The position numbers and the translations under genes are program-made. The notes under the pieces are model-generated. The model had not been told where the DNA came from, made no database searches, and saw only the letters and a list, made by a program, of their open reading frames with translations. A DNA stretch of 64,000 bases from Oncomelania hupensis (lineage: Eukaryota > Mollusca > Gastropoda > Littorinimorpha > Pomatiopsidae), in NCBI GenBank assembly GCA_036898135.1, contig CM072522.1, forward strand, positions 32,289,951 through 32,353,950. The letters run 5' to 3'. Numbering within the stretch: the first letter of the stretch is position 1; each line of letters begins with the position of its first letter. Below are positions 20,928 to 30,852 of this stretch, in pieces.

Positions 20928-21591
20928 CTCTTTCCCTGCCAATCGACGATATATCGTCGATCTGAGCCGCCATGTTTGTGCCAATCGACGATATATCGTC
21001 GATTTCAATATTCCGTTTCGTTCCGGTTTTTTGCGCAGTCCAATCCAAGTTTTATTTTAACCAAAAAGAGATAACTCTTTCTACTTTCGTTCCCGATCGA
21101 CAGGCGCGTTTTTTCTTCAAATTGATTCGATTTTAGAGTGTTTATTGTGCATTTTACTAAGCATAGTGATGGGCACAATCGACAGTGTGTCAAACTCTGT
21201 GCTAATAATCAATATAATTTCAAACTGTAAAGTGTATTTTGATCCTAAATAAATTTTCTTTCTGGTGTGTGAAGCTGATTCAGTGATTGGAATTATTCCT
21301 CCAGATTTGTTTTATCACTGTGGTATGTAGAAATATTTTTATTTTATTTTATCATTTCAAAAAGATCAACATGCTTTCAAAACACATATTTCAATAACAT
21401 AATCAAATTAACATTTTTGTGGGTTTTTTTCTTATTCTTCACTCTTTTACCTTTAATTTGATATGAAATATGTCTATTTAACAACTATTATTGAAAGAAC
21501 AGTAGCTTAAATGCCTAAGGTACTGAACTTTCTTTCCGGTGCCAGAGAAATGTCTGGCACAAACGTAGAAACATGCCTGGCAGGGAAAGAG
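20928..21591 (+). mobile_element. piggyBac-like MITE, TTAA target, copy 1
   Basis: Ends CTCTTTCCCTGCCA / CCTGGCAGGGAAAGAG are flanked by TTAA at 20924-20927 and 21592-21595. Inside one end the perfect 20-bp palindrome ATCGACGATATATCGTCGAT occurs twice; inside the other is the hairpin GTGCCAGA...TCTGGCAC. The second copy (47713-48374) lies in opposite orientation with about the same length (664 and 662 bp). TTAA specificity and the CTCTTTGCCTGCCA-type end fit piggyBac. No transposase is encoded. Confidence 0.88.
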
Positions 21592-21595
21592 TTAA

Positions 21596-21938
21596 AAATC
21601 GTTGAGATGCATTGCACCAACTTTGGTTTTCAAATGTATGGAGACTGGAAAGTATACAAGCAACAGAAAATAATTGTACAAATACACATTGGTATAATAT
21701 TTTCCAATGCTATTTTTCACTTTTTGTAATAGAAAGAAAAATGATTTCTTAATCATTATTACAGACTGCAGTAAACAAAATAAAAATAAATAAATAAAAT
21801 AACTCAATTTATTTGGGAAAAATGTTCATGAAATAAATGCTCATGATCTGCAATAGAATTCTTCTAGTAAATACTTTTATTGTTTTATACTGATACCAGT
21901 GAAAAGCCCTTTGCTCTTCCAAATACACCAGTTTATAT
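21596..21938. other. No gene recognised
   Basis: Sequence between two DNA transposons within intron 2 of zinc-finger gene 1. Only short random frames are visible. Confidence 0.4.
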
Positions 21939-22537
21939 AGAGTACGGTGACCATCACGCGGCCAGACCGAGGTGCGGCCAATTCTAATAACTCCTATTCT
22001 ACTAGCTTTAAAGCTTTGAGGAATCACAATTGCTTCCCTTGAGTCTACCTTAGCCTTTTTGTCGTGATTTCCGGTTTATGGCCGCGCTCTGCATATGAAT
22101 TTTACTGTCTGTAAGTATTGACCCAAGAAAAGTTTCTTTTTTGAGATTTAACGTGGGTGTTTTCATCAATCTTTATCACATCTTGAATATTAGATCTATC
22201 AGCTGCATGTCTTTTTGTATTCATTGGATTTCACATTGCATGCAAATAGATGTAAATATATAGAAAAGTCATTAAATCTAAGGCTGAAAAAGAAATACAG
22301 GTTGTCGCACCCAGGGCAGAACGCACCTTGGGCACCTGGCCGCATCATGGTACACTAAAATTGTGCAGAAATCGTTAAGTAGGTCCACAATGTTTCATTT
22401 ATAGAACCCCGGCCAAGTCAGTGCCGTTACTGCGACCTCCCGATTAAAAAAAAATCAAACTTGGATTCTGATTGGTTCATAAACAAAAGAAGTATGAGAA
22501 AGTGTTCGCTCGTGGCCGCAAGTGGTCACCCTACTCT
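21939..22537. mobile_element. DNA transposon of unknown superfamily, TIR AGAGTASGGTGACCA
   Basis: Left AGAGTACGGTGACCATCACGC and right (reverse complement) AGAGTAGGGTGACCACTTGC are inverted repeats with one mismatch in the first 15 bases. A GCGGCC motif follows both. No coding sequence and no clear TSD were found, so the exact outer limit is uncertain by a few bases. Confidence 0.7.
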
Positions 22538-22803
22538 AGATTGATATACTTTCTTGATCAAGTACACCGAAAATTGATATTTTAGCAACTATCACAGCCA
22601 CTTCAAAATCACCTGCCTTTACCTTTGGTTCTCACAGTGAGTTTATCATGAATAGGAATAGTAGCCTTGGCTCACACAGTGCCATGTGGGTAGGCCTTCA
22701 ACTTCAAAGTAACATAAGGGTTAATTTTCAGTTTTATAATTAATTAATACACATTGTACAAGTACATTTCAGTATTTTTTAAAGTACATATTTCCTACAT
22801 TAC

Positions 22804-23199
22804 CTGTCATTCCAAAGAATATTGGCAGCTCTTCATCTCCATCACTGTCAGGCTCTGTCTTCACTTTAGACAGCACTGGGTCATGTGGCTCCATCATGCC
22901 ACTGTCTGGCTCTGTCTTCACTTTAGACAACATTGGGTCCTGTGGCTCCATCATGTCACTGTCAGGCTCTGTCTTCACCTTAGACAACATTGGGTCCTGT
23001 GGCTCCATCATGTCACTGTCTGGCTCTGTCTTCACTTTAGACAACACCCGTTCATGTGGCTCCCTCAGGTCACTGTCATGCGCTGTCGTAGTTCTAGTTT
23101 TTTCCTTCATCTCAAACTGAACCTGGCTGCAAGTTCCATCTGCTGGTCCTGTGGCAATGTGTTCACTATTGTTGCTAGAGACATTCTGGCATTCTCCCC
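22804..23199 (-). CDS. Zinc-finger gene 1, exon 2 (VKTEPDSD repeats)
   Basis: 396 bp between the acceptor AAATTGCAG and the donor GACAG|GTAATG, entering and leaving in phase 1. The N-terminal half is Ser/Asn/Thr-rich; the rest has four 19-residue repeats of the form MEPQDPMLSKVKTEPDSDM. Each repeat carries V-K-T-E, a perfect psi-K-x-E SUMO-acceptor consensus followed by acidic residues. The exon ends DGDEELPIFFGMT, shared with both paralogues. A role as a SUMO-regulated, probably repressive, N-terminal region is inference; no KRAB, BTB or SCAN domain is visible. Confidence 0.87.
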
Positions 23200-23427
23200 C
23201 TGCAATTTCTGTAAAGAAAAACTTTTTTTTTTTTAAAGGAGCATCATATGCTAAAAACAACTTCAACAAGGAACCTCCATTTTAACACAAACGAATAAAA
23301 TATTTTGACTGGAAAATTTGTGTGAAGGTTTCTGTAACTAGTATCAACGTTTCAAATGGGAAAAAGAAATGCTTTCTTCTGTTCTTGTTTTTGTGTGTGT
23401 TGATGTGTGGTTAATTTCAGGTTTTCA

Positions 23428-24960
23428 CAGTTTCTATCCTATTCCATAACTCGAAGGTCGTTGGGACACTAAAGATGATCGTTTAACCAGCATACTCCAT
23501 CTTTCTCTATCCTCAGCAACCCTCATGGCTTCGCTCAGTGTCAACCAGTCAATTCTTGAATGTTGTCCTCCCACCTCTTTTTCTCTCCGTCTGCTTCTGT
23601 CTCCTTGCACCATGCCTTGCAGGATGGTCATTGCAAGGCCTAGGCCACGGCTGTTCAAGTTCTTGTTCCTCTCCAGCCAATCCATCAATGTGATCCGCAA
23701 AACGAAGGTTGGAGATAATGCTCTACACGCTATGCTGACTGTGCCTTCGTGATCTGCAAGGGCATCTGACATGATGAGCTCTAGGAAGATTTTGAAGAGT
23801 GTTAGAGAGAGTAGGCATCCTTGATGCATGCAGATTATTTTTTTGAACCAGTTGCCGATGGCGCTGTTGTGGAGAACTGCACTGGCAGTGATGGAGTTCA
23901 CGTACAATCGTACGTGTTTCACGTACTGAGTTGGGAAATCACGTAACGAAAATGTAATGAAAGGGTATAAACACGCACAAAGTCAGTGCCAAAGGGGTAT
24001 GAAAACGTAAAGCTAAGTTGCTGGGAGGTATCATCAGGTACAACTATTTCGGTCGTGCGTACAGCTTTCTCTCGATTTGGATCGTGTGCCTGTGCGTCCT
24101 GCGCGACCGCCTACCACCCTCTCTCCCCCTCCTATTCATTCTGTCGCTTCCGAGAAACAGCCAATCATATGCACAATAATAATCAATTTTTTTCTCGACG
24201 CTTTTGATTGGCTATATAAGACTGACAACAACCCAACATTAAACATGGCCGACAAGCAGCGATCTGTGGGGAAGCCGAAGAAAAGGAAAAATAAAGCAGA
24301 CAAAACTAATTGCTCAAAAAAATTAAAACAAGATGAAGGAAAAGGAAAACAAACATTTTTGTCAGCCTTTGAGTGCTCGGTAAGAGAAGAAAAAGGTAAG
24401 CCGCACCGGGCCCGGCTGAAGAAACTCAAACTGATGAAAAGACTTTCCACGCAAAGTGTTTATTACGTATGTTGGTGTACTCCCTAAAAAACTGAAAGGG
24501 GGTATAAAAACCCCCTTATGTTTGCATTGAGGGTATGAAAACCCCCACATGTTTTGGTTGAGGGTATAAATACCCCTAGCTTAAAAACTTTCTCCATCAC
24601 TGACTGGTATTCTTGTCATACAGGTTTTTGATGACTTTAATAATCTTAGGCTGATGTACACTCTCATGGTTGCCCACAGAGCTGCATGCCAGACTCGGTC
24701 AAACGCTTTCTTGACGTTGTCCAGTAAAACACGTATCACCTACGTCCTGGTGGCCAACGGTATGCACGGTCCTTGGTGTCCCAGGCAACGACTAGATCCA
24801 GTATGGATTGAGTGGTTCTTTTCATCATACAGTGTGTCTTAGGCAAGAAAGACCTGGCAGAGTCCAATCCTCTCCAGGTTGTTGTATCACAGTTATAGTA
24901 TGGTATAGATTGCAACATAGCTGCCACAGTGTCAGCCTTTTGAGCCTAGTTAATGGCCTT
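23428..24960 (-). pseudogene. RTE-like LINE copy, internally deleted and split by a DNA transposon
   Basis: Read on the minus strand from 24960: KKAFDRVWHAALWATM (RT motif) and NLYDKNTS, then the 717-bp insert at 23886-24602, then AVLHNSAIGNWF, CMHQGCLLS (the RQGCLLSP motif), IMSDALADHEGTVSI, DWLERNKNLNSRG, and an abrupt junction to TILQGMVQG and LTLSEAMRVAEDRERWSML. About 800 bp of RT and C-terminal sequence present in the family is missing at that junction. The 3' end reads ATAGGATAG, the (GGATA)n tail. Several frameshifts; inactive. Confidence 0.82.
23886..24602 (-). mobile_element. Non-autonomous DNA transposon, TIR CAGTGATGGAG, 5-bp TSD ACTGG
   Basis: Exact 11-bp inverted ends and ACTGG at 23881-23885 and 24603-24607. 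Removing the insert plus one TSD restores LINE codons NTS-AVLH, which proves the boundaries. Subterminal repeats GGGTATRAAAAC(G/C) occur at both ends. It carries an ATG-started basic peptide on the plus strand (24245: MADKQRSVGKPKKRKNKAD) that looks like a relic transposase first exon. CAG ends fit hAT-like elements, but 5 bp is shorter than the usual 8-bp hAT TSD. Strand is given by its host LINE. Confidence 0.9.
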
Positions 24961-25415
24961 ATGATGGCACAGTCAGTCAAATTATTCATTGCTGGTTTAG
25001 GCCTTGAGGCATCTTAAGTCTAAAGAATCTGCTTACTTGTGTGGGTCTGTGCAAAGAAATCTCAACACAAGATCACAAAGTCAGTGGAGGACTCTAAACT
25101 TGATAAATATTTGTCCTGTATATTCTGAAATTTGGAGTACCAACTGTGGCAACCTCTTGGCATTTGTAATAAAACCTTTAAATTAGTGACTAGTATTAAC
25201 AGTCTTCTAGGCCTAATGATTATCGATAGGATAGGAATGGCTGTAGATATCTCGTTTTTAATGTATTTTCCTTGTTAAACAAGTAAAGTAAAGACTTTGA
25301 ATACTAGGAGAGAATCTAAAGAATAGGAAAACTAAAGTTTTAAGTTAAATGGCAAGCTTCATTTTATTCATTGTTCATTCTTAGTTTCCAAATTCTACTT
25401 CCAGTGTCCACTCAC

Positions 25416-25509
25416 CTTGTGCATGCCACGCTTGCAATCTCATCCAGTCTTCCATCGGTTTTTCAGCAATGTCAATCTCCAACTTCATCCTTTTGTGTTC
25501 GTCACCCAT
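25416..25509 (-). CDS. Zinc-finger gene 1, exon 1
   Basis: ATG at 25509 encodes MGDEHKRMKLEIDIAEKPM and then EDWMRLQAWHAQ to the donor AAG|GTGAGT. The WMRLQAWHAQ motif is identical in both paralogues, at the same distance from the donor. The carried base completes Gly with exon 2. Relative to genes 2 and 3 the first part is four residues shorter and lacks the PVLSxVKLE stretch, keeping RMKLE. No earlier in-frame ATG is conserved among the three genes, which supports this start. Confidence 0.87.
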
Positions 25510-25652
25510 CACGGAACAATGTAATCAACGACGATCAACATTCATAACAAATTTTGAGTATGCAGTTATTGTAACTAACAACATAAACAAAAGAAATCAA
25601 GAAGCAGCAGCAACCCTCTCACTCTTCAAGTCCAAGGGAAGTAATAAGGCAA

Positions 25653-25661
25653 ACCGGAAGC
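25653..25661. promoter_or_regulatory. Conserved ETS-like site upstream of zinc-finger gene 1
   Basis: ACCGGAAGC lies about 145 bp upstream of the start codon, next to GGGAAGTAATAA. The same pair of motifs occurs about 100 bp upstream of gene 2 (36618-36626). No TATA box was seen. ACCGGAAG is the core recognised by ETS-family activators, often in TATA-less promoters. Function here is inferred from motif and conservation. Confidence 0.5.
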
Positions 25662-25669
25662 TTGTTCAG

Positions 25670-26300
25670 AAACTGTTTCCCGTTCCAAATTTTGCTTGAG
25701 AAATCTTGAAAGTTCTTCCGAAGCAAGAAGAAAAGCAATTTATTATAACTATATTCGTGCTTATTTATAAAACAACCTATAGAAAAGACAAAAACAATAA
25801 GCGACTATTTATAAAAATAATCAGTCGATGAAATTAACTGGAAGTGGAATAGAAAGAAGAGAAGGTAGTTCACACGAAAATACAAGAAGACATTTTTGCC
25901 TGATCGAGTTAGTGGAAGCATATGAACGAATGCCCACTATTTCAGTAATATGCGCGTATAAAAAGCGAAACGAATCAGAAATTTATTTAGTTTTAGACTG
26001 GAGATGGGGTTTTTTCCCCTTCTTATCGATACTGTCATTCACTTTCGTTCTTTCTTTCTTTTTTTTTTTTCTTTTTTTTTTTTTTGCTGCTTTTTTAAAA
26101 CGAAAAATGTGGAAGATAAGAAATACTTAACCCCCAAAAGCATAATCATGTTTTCTATTGTTACGGTGAGATCTTTTTGTATCAAAAGCGTAGATACTTC
26201 ATCACTGAAATAAGTTCAGCATGGATAAAATTAATTTGTCATGCAGCTTGTTTCATAAAGAATGAATTTATAATTTTCAATCTTTTAATTGTAATTAATT
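25670..26300. other. No gene; AT-rich with T-tracts
   Basis: Long T-runs around 26060-26090 and low-complexity sequence upstream of gene 1. Nothing further supported. Confidence 0.4.
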
Positions 26301-26870
26301 CACTAATAATAATATATTCACCGAATTAACTAGAATTACATATATTAAAAAATGAAACATAATTTGAGAGAATAAACAAAAGTAATGTCAATAAAATTAA
26401 ATGTATAGAATGAATGCAATGTATACAGTAAAATAAAGACAAGCAACTAAATTCAAGAGTATGAAAGTTTTTTTTTAATAAAATATAATTAAGTGTAAGA
26501 AATGCATTAAAATAAAAATAATTAACTAGAATAATACTTGGTAGAAATGAAATTATTAAGATTTACATTAATTGCAATTGAAATAAAATATATAAAAATA
26601 AATGGATTTTTGATTTGTTTGCTTGTTTATTTGTCAAGGTTATTTAATTCAGTAAATAATGCATTCACTGAATTAATTAGAATTACATATATTGAAAAAT
26701 TAATCATAACTTGAGAGAATAAACAAAAGTAATGTCAATAAAATTAAATTTATAGAATGAAAGCAATATATTTCATTCTATATATTTTATTGACATTTTG
26801 TTTATTCTCTCAAACTATGTTTGAATGTAATTCTAATTAATTAGTGAATATATTACTATTTACCGAATTA
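26301..26870. repeat. AT-rich segment present three times (two direct, one inverted)
   Basis: The block from TATTCACCGAATTAACTAG through GAATAAACAAAAGTAATG to ATGTATAGAATGAATGC at 26315-26420 recurs, diverged, at 26655-26765. A shorter inverted version (TTATTGACATTTTGTTTA ... AATTAATTAGTGAATATA) lies at 26780-26860. It may be a foldback element or a local rearranged duplication. Confidence 0.7.
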
Positions 26871-26963
26871 ATTATTATCTTTGATCCGGTGTTAAATGCA
26901 TGAATGTATTTCCAACACTTTTATTGTTCATTTAATTTATGCCGTACTTTGCAAATTCTCGCA

Positions 26964-26965
<2 letters not shown>

Positions 26966-27019
<54 letters not shown>

Positions 27020-27045
27020 GAGACAGAGAGAGACAGAGAAGAGAG
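26966..27045. repeat. (GA)n-(GACA)n compound microsatellite
   Basis: About 32 bp of pure GA repeats followed by five GACA units and impure GA-rich sequence. Confidence 0.95.
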
Positions 27046-27149
27046 AAAGAGAGACAGATGAAAGAATACTATGACGAAAAGATTGTCAGTGGACAGAATG
27101 ACACAAAAGAAGGGAACAATATAAACTGCGTAAAACCTCCATTCTGTTG

Positions 27150-28084
27150 ACAAGCAATTTTAGTTTGTCAGCAAACATTCAAAATACACACAGAAATATG
27201 ACCGTGATAATACTGATACTTACATTGGAAACAATAACTAATAACACTAATAATATCATGACATTTTCCACACAAATCACAACTAAATGACTTCAGGCAC
27301 TGTTAACATGTTTATTTGCAAGTGTATAAAAATCAAGTGTACATTACTTAGCGTACTATTGACATGTTCATACATATTAAAATCAAACCTAATTACTTAC
27401 TTCTGACATTATATACATGTATGTCGTACATGTTTATACATACCAACATCACATATAAATTACTCCACTATGTACATGTTTAAATCCACATTATTATAAC
27501 ATCTAAACTACCTCTTACCCTATTTATATATTTACATTGCCTCTCAGCATCCTAAACACCAATCAAATTAACATTCTATACATTACTTCAAATGCTATTT
27601 ATATAATTATACATAAATAAACATCACATACAAATGTATCAGACACTGCACTATTTTACATGTGTATACATTGTCTCTCAGCATAAAAAAAAAGTAAGTG
27701 ATAAAATTAACATCACTTGTTTGGAACTTTGTCCTTTTATTATATATCTTAAAAAAAGGGGGGGGGGGGGAAAGTCCTACTGCACCCTTTTCTAGAACAA
27801 AAATGCGACCTATACTTACTTCCTTCACTATAGTTTCTACCGTCATCTTCGCCGTATGCGCTGCAATACATGTAAGATAACTCTTTCTCAGCACGAGTTA
27901 TCGCACTTCCCGGATGTCCAAGTAATTATCCCTGAGTGAACCCTCTTGGTATATAAGCTCTTTGCCAATACTTTGTACGATAAAAAATATACATGCGCGC
28001 CTCATGCACTGTTGTAGTTAGGTACAAGCAAAAAAATATACCTTACTCAGTTGTAGTAGTATAGGCACTATATTAATGTATTTA
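27150..28084. other. No gene recognised
   Basis: AT-rich sequence with many TACAT/ATGTA words and one G12 run at about 27759. No coding or repeat-end evidence. Confidence 0.4.
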
Positions 28085-28415
28085 TTCGTTCCTATTATTT
28101 ATATAGCTCATTTCCAGCTCAAAAGCTGCTCAAGGCACTGGCTGATACAGGATCTAACTCAAGCCGCCAGAGGTACCTGCTTGCAGTCTTTGAGCAGCGC
28201 ATAGTCAATTTGATGCCTAGACGACCCAGCACAATTCTGGGGATGGGGGAGAAGAGACGTAGTGCATGCTGGGTGTATTTGTGTAGCCAGCACTTTACCT
28301 GTCTAGGACATGAGTGTCATGATCTTTAAAGTCCATGCCGATGGAATGCGTGTGCTTGCAGACCACAGAACAAGCCTCGGTTTATGCTCTCATCCAAAAG
28401 GGATAGCAACGCAGT
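28085..28415 (-). repeat. SINE-like repeat, family E
   Basis: Matches 62155-62450 in opposite orientation (ATGAGAGCATAAACCGAGG; GCACAATTCTGGG; CAGCGCCTTGAGCAGC-type end; GAGCTGGAAATGAGCTATAT). The sense copy ends in a GCGCTATATAAA-type tail, here as AGCTATATAAAT read on the minus strand. A partial third copy lies at 33045-33192. I cannot identify a tRNA-derived head. Confidence 0.7.
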
Positions 28416-28558
28416 GTCGTGTTTCTTTAATTTTTTTTTATTTCTTTGTATTTCTCATTTATTTTTTTTAAGAAGAAACTGGCAGACTGAGCACCTTGTG
28501 GAACTTTTGAGATTTTTATTTATTTTATCTATTTAATTTAATTTATTTATTGATCTTT

Positions 28559-28559
<1 letters not shown>

Positions 28560-28592
<33 letters not shown>

Positions 28593-28595
28593 GTT
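28560..28595. repeat. (TTA)n microsatellite
   Basis: Short TTATTATTA run next to a family A insertion. Confidence 0.85.
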
Positions 28596-28633
28596 TTACT
28601 CCATGTCCGTCTATGCAGTACACCCCCCCCCCC

Positions 28634-29214
28634 CACCCCCGTTGGGGTGCCGGGGGTTTCAGTATAAATAGTATCCCCACTTTCTGGAAATTTAGTGCTT
28701 TAAATTCCCACTATCGCTGTCTTTCTCATTTGCTCTTTCTCATTCCTGCTCTGTTCTATCAATCTGCTATACTATCGTCTTCTTCGCTAGACCAGTCTCC
28801 TACCTTTTTTCTTGAAAACTCTTCCGGGACAAGACTCCTTGTTTGTGTATGAGGTCTGTTGGATCAGCTTGGGAATATTGGATGCTTTCTGCCAGGTGGT
28901 CACTAGGGCTTCCTATGATGTTATTATTTAGCAATGTAGGCATTTTATATGTATGTGTTTTGTTGATAATTTATAATGATGTTTTTATTCTATTTTGTTT
29001 TTGTAAACGGGGGTTCGATAAGTTGGGGTGAAGCCTCAGCCGTCCCCTGCGTGGGATGTCTTTATTGTAAAGTGATTGGCTGGTGGAGGGCATTCAGTTT
29101 TCCCACTAGGGTTGTTTCAGCAGATCTTTTATGCGGATTGGGGGTTGTCCGGTCCTGATTTGGCTCGGAAGAGTCCGCTGGACCTAAAGCAACAATTATG
29201 TAATGTAATGTAAT
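28634..29214 (+). repeat. Family A retroposon, subfamily A3 copy, sense on plus strand
   Basis: Given in its sense direction: starts CCCCCGTTGGGGTGCCGGGG, has TATAAATAG about 30 bp inside, and ends GGACCTAAAGCAACAATTA with a (TGTAA)n tail. The A3 type shares the A2 body but starts at the second hairpin. The 5' flank is a C-run, so the exact start and TSD are blurred. Confidence 0.88.
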
Positions 29215-29533
29215 GACATTTGAGTACACTGCCTACACCACTGAGTCCACTGCACTCAACTATAGAGAACGACAGAGATAACTAGCCAGAAGAGCAATAT
29301 AAATTATAGGCCTCTAACATTTGTGTTCCATCATTTGTATTATAATTATTATTATGTCATTTCAGGGAAAGAAGGCATGTGCTAATTTTTTTTCAGACTG
29401 AGCTTTTAGATTGGAACTATATATATATATTTTTTTTTTTCAAGTCAAGTAAATAATCTTTATTCACAGAGACTAAAGTGAAAATTTGGCATGTTTCTAA
29501 TAATATCACAGCATAATAAACCTACTTGCGCAT

Positions 29534-29536
<3 letters not shown>
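29215..29536. other. No gene recognised
   Basis: Sequence between two oppositely oriented family A copies. A short TA run lies at 29421. No other signal. Confidence 0.4.

Positions 29537-29580
<44 letters not shown>
29537..29580. repeat. (CA)n microsatellite at a family A insertion point
   Basis: About 22 CA units directly before the tail of the next family A copy; a shorter (CA)n run (30154-30165) follows that copy. This suggests insertion into a CA repeat, with the TSD hidden inside it. Confidence 0.9.
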
Positions 29581-29581
<1 letters not shown>

Positions 29582-30153
29582 TACATTACATTATTATTGC
29601 TTTAGGTCCAGCGGACTCTTCCGAGCCAAATCAGGACCGGACAACCCCCGATCCGCATAAAAGATCTGCTGAAACAACCCTAGTGGTAAAACCGAAAGCT
29701 CTCCACCAGCCAGTCACTTTACAATAAAGACATCCCACGCAGGGGACGGCCGAGGCTTCACCCCAACTTATCGAACCCCCATTTACAAAAACAAAATAGA
29801 ATACAAACATCATTATAAATTATCAACAAAACACATACATATAAAATGCCTACATTGCTAAATAATAACATCATAGGAAGCCCTAGTGACCACCTGTCAG
29901 AAAGCGTCCAATATTCCCAAGCTGATCCAACAGACCTCATACACAAACAAGGAGTCTTGTCCCGGAAGAGTTTTCAAGAAAAAAGATAGGAGACTGGTCT
30001 AGCGAAGAAGACAATAGTATAGCAGATTGATAGAAAAGAGCAGGAATGAGAAAGAGCAAATGAGAAAGACAGTGACAGTGGGAATTTAAAGCACTAAATT
30101 TCCAGAAAGTGGGGATACTATTTATACTGAAACCCCCGGCACCCCAACGGGGG
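29581..30153 (-). repeat. Family A retroposon, complete A3 copy in a CA repeat
   Basis: Minus-strand sense from the CCCCCGTTGGGGTGCCGGGG hairpin (30153) to the TAATGTAATGTAA tail (29581). CA repeats lie on both sides. Very similar by eye to the copies at 28634 and 63274. Confidence 0.9.
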
Positions 30154-30230
30154 ACACACACACACAAAGGGCAGGCTCACAACTAAAAGAATATACATAT
30201 ATGTATACACAACAGCAGTGACAAAAGTAT

Positions 30231-30394
30231 AGTTAGTCATTCATTGCTTACAGGGTCCAGCGGACAGCAAAGAGCCGAAGCACAATCACAAAATCAAGAC
30301 CACAACATGGTTGAAAGAAGACTCACCTCTGATCCACATAAAAGATCTGCCGAAACAACCCTAGTGGTAACACAGAAGGCACTCCACCAGCCGG
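30231..30394 (-). repeat. Family A retroposon, 5'-truncated A1 copy (164 bp)
   Basis: Flanked by AGTGACAAAAGTAT (30217-30230) and AGTGACAAAAGCAT (30395-30408), one mismatch. Only the tail-side third of A1 is present. Confidence 0.92.
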
Positions 30395-30408
30395 AGTGAC
30401 AAAAGCAT

Positions 30409-30769
30409 GCAACATTGAATGTGTAGCGGATTCACATTGGAACGTGTAGCAGATTCACATACAAACAAATAGAGATTCACATGCGGACTCCAACGTTCAT
30501 TTACACTTTATTGATGAAATGTGATACATCACATACATCTGCAGCACTCAAGGGATTTCAAACATCATATGCATTATAATTTACATCCCCTGCACAATTC
30601 AATTCAATATTTAACATTTTCTATCAATGTCAAGTGAGTTTAGACCCCTTCATTCTCTGTCGTGGCCATACAAAACAACCAACCAAATTTAACAATTTAA
30701 AGCTGAACTGCAACCTTAAAAAAATAACATTGTGTGTGTGTAGGTGTGTGTGTGTGTGATTGCACGTGT
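30409..30769. other. No gene; possible 3' end region of zinc-finger gene 2
   Basis: A minus-strand AATAAA (30507-30512, read TTTATT on the plus strand) lies about 620 bp beyond the gene 2 stop and is a candidate polyadenylation signal. Otherwise no feature. Confidence 0.35.
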
Positions 30770-30774
30770 GTTGT

Positions 30775-30852
30775 CAAGCGCGGCGAGTTCGCTTTCCTTA
30801 CCGTTTGCGAGGTACAGCGCGATATAAATGTACTGTATTATTATTATTATTA
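30775..30852 (+). repeat. Truncated SINE tail with (ATT)n
   Basis: GGTACAGCGCGATATAAATG then TACTG(TATT)ATTATT resembles the 3' end of the tRNA-derived SINE at 57433-57786 (GGCGCGTATATAGCATCCTG then (TATT)ATTATT). It is a short 5'-truncated copy of that kind. Confidence 0.6.

Noticed and set aside
21005..21193. 62-codon frame found in both piggyBac-like MITE copies
   Set aside because: Eight replacements between two copies over 62 codons show no sign of constraint, and there is no similarity to piggyBac transposase.
28843..29158. Recurrent 60-62 codon frames (MCMRSVGSAWEYW type) in several family A copies
   Set aside because: The frame occurs in near-identical copies of a repeat and does not span it; no codon-level conservation signal is evident, and A1 copies break it.
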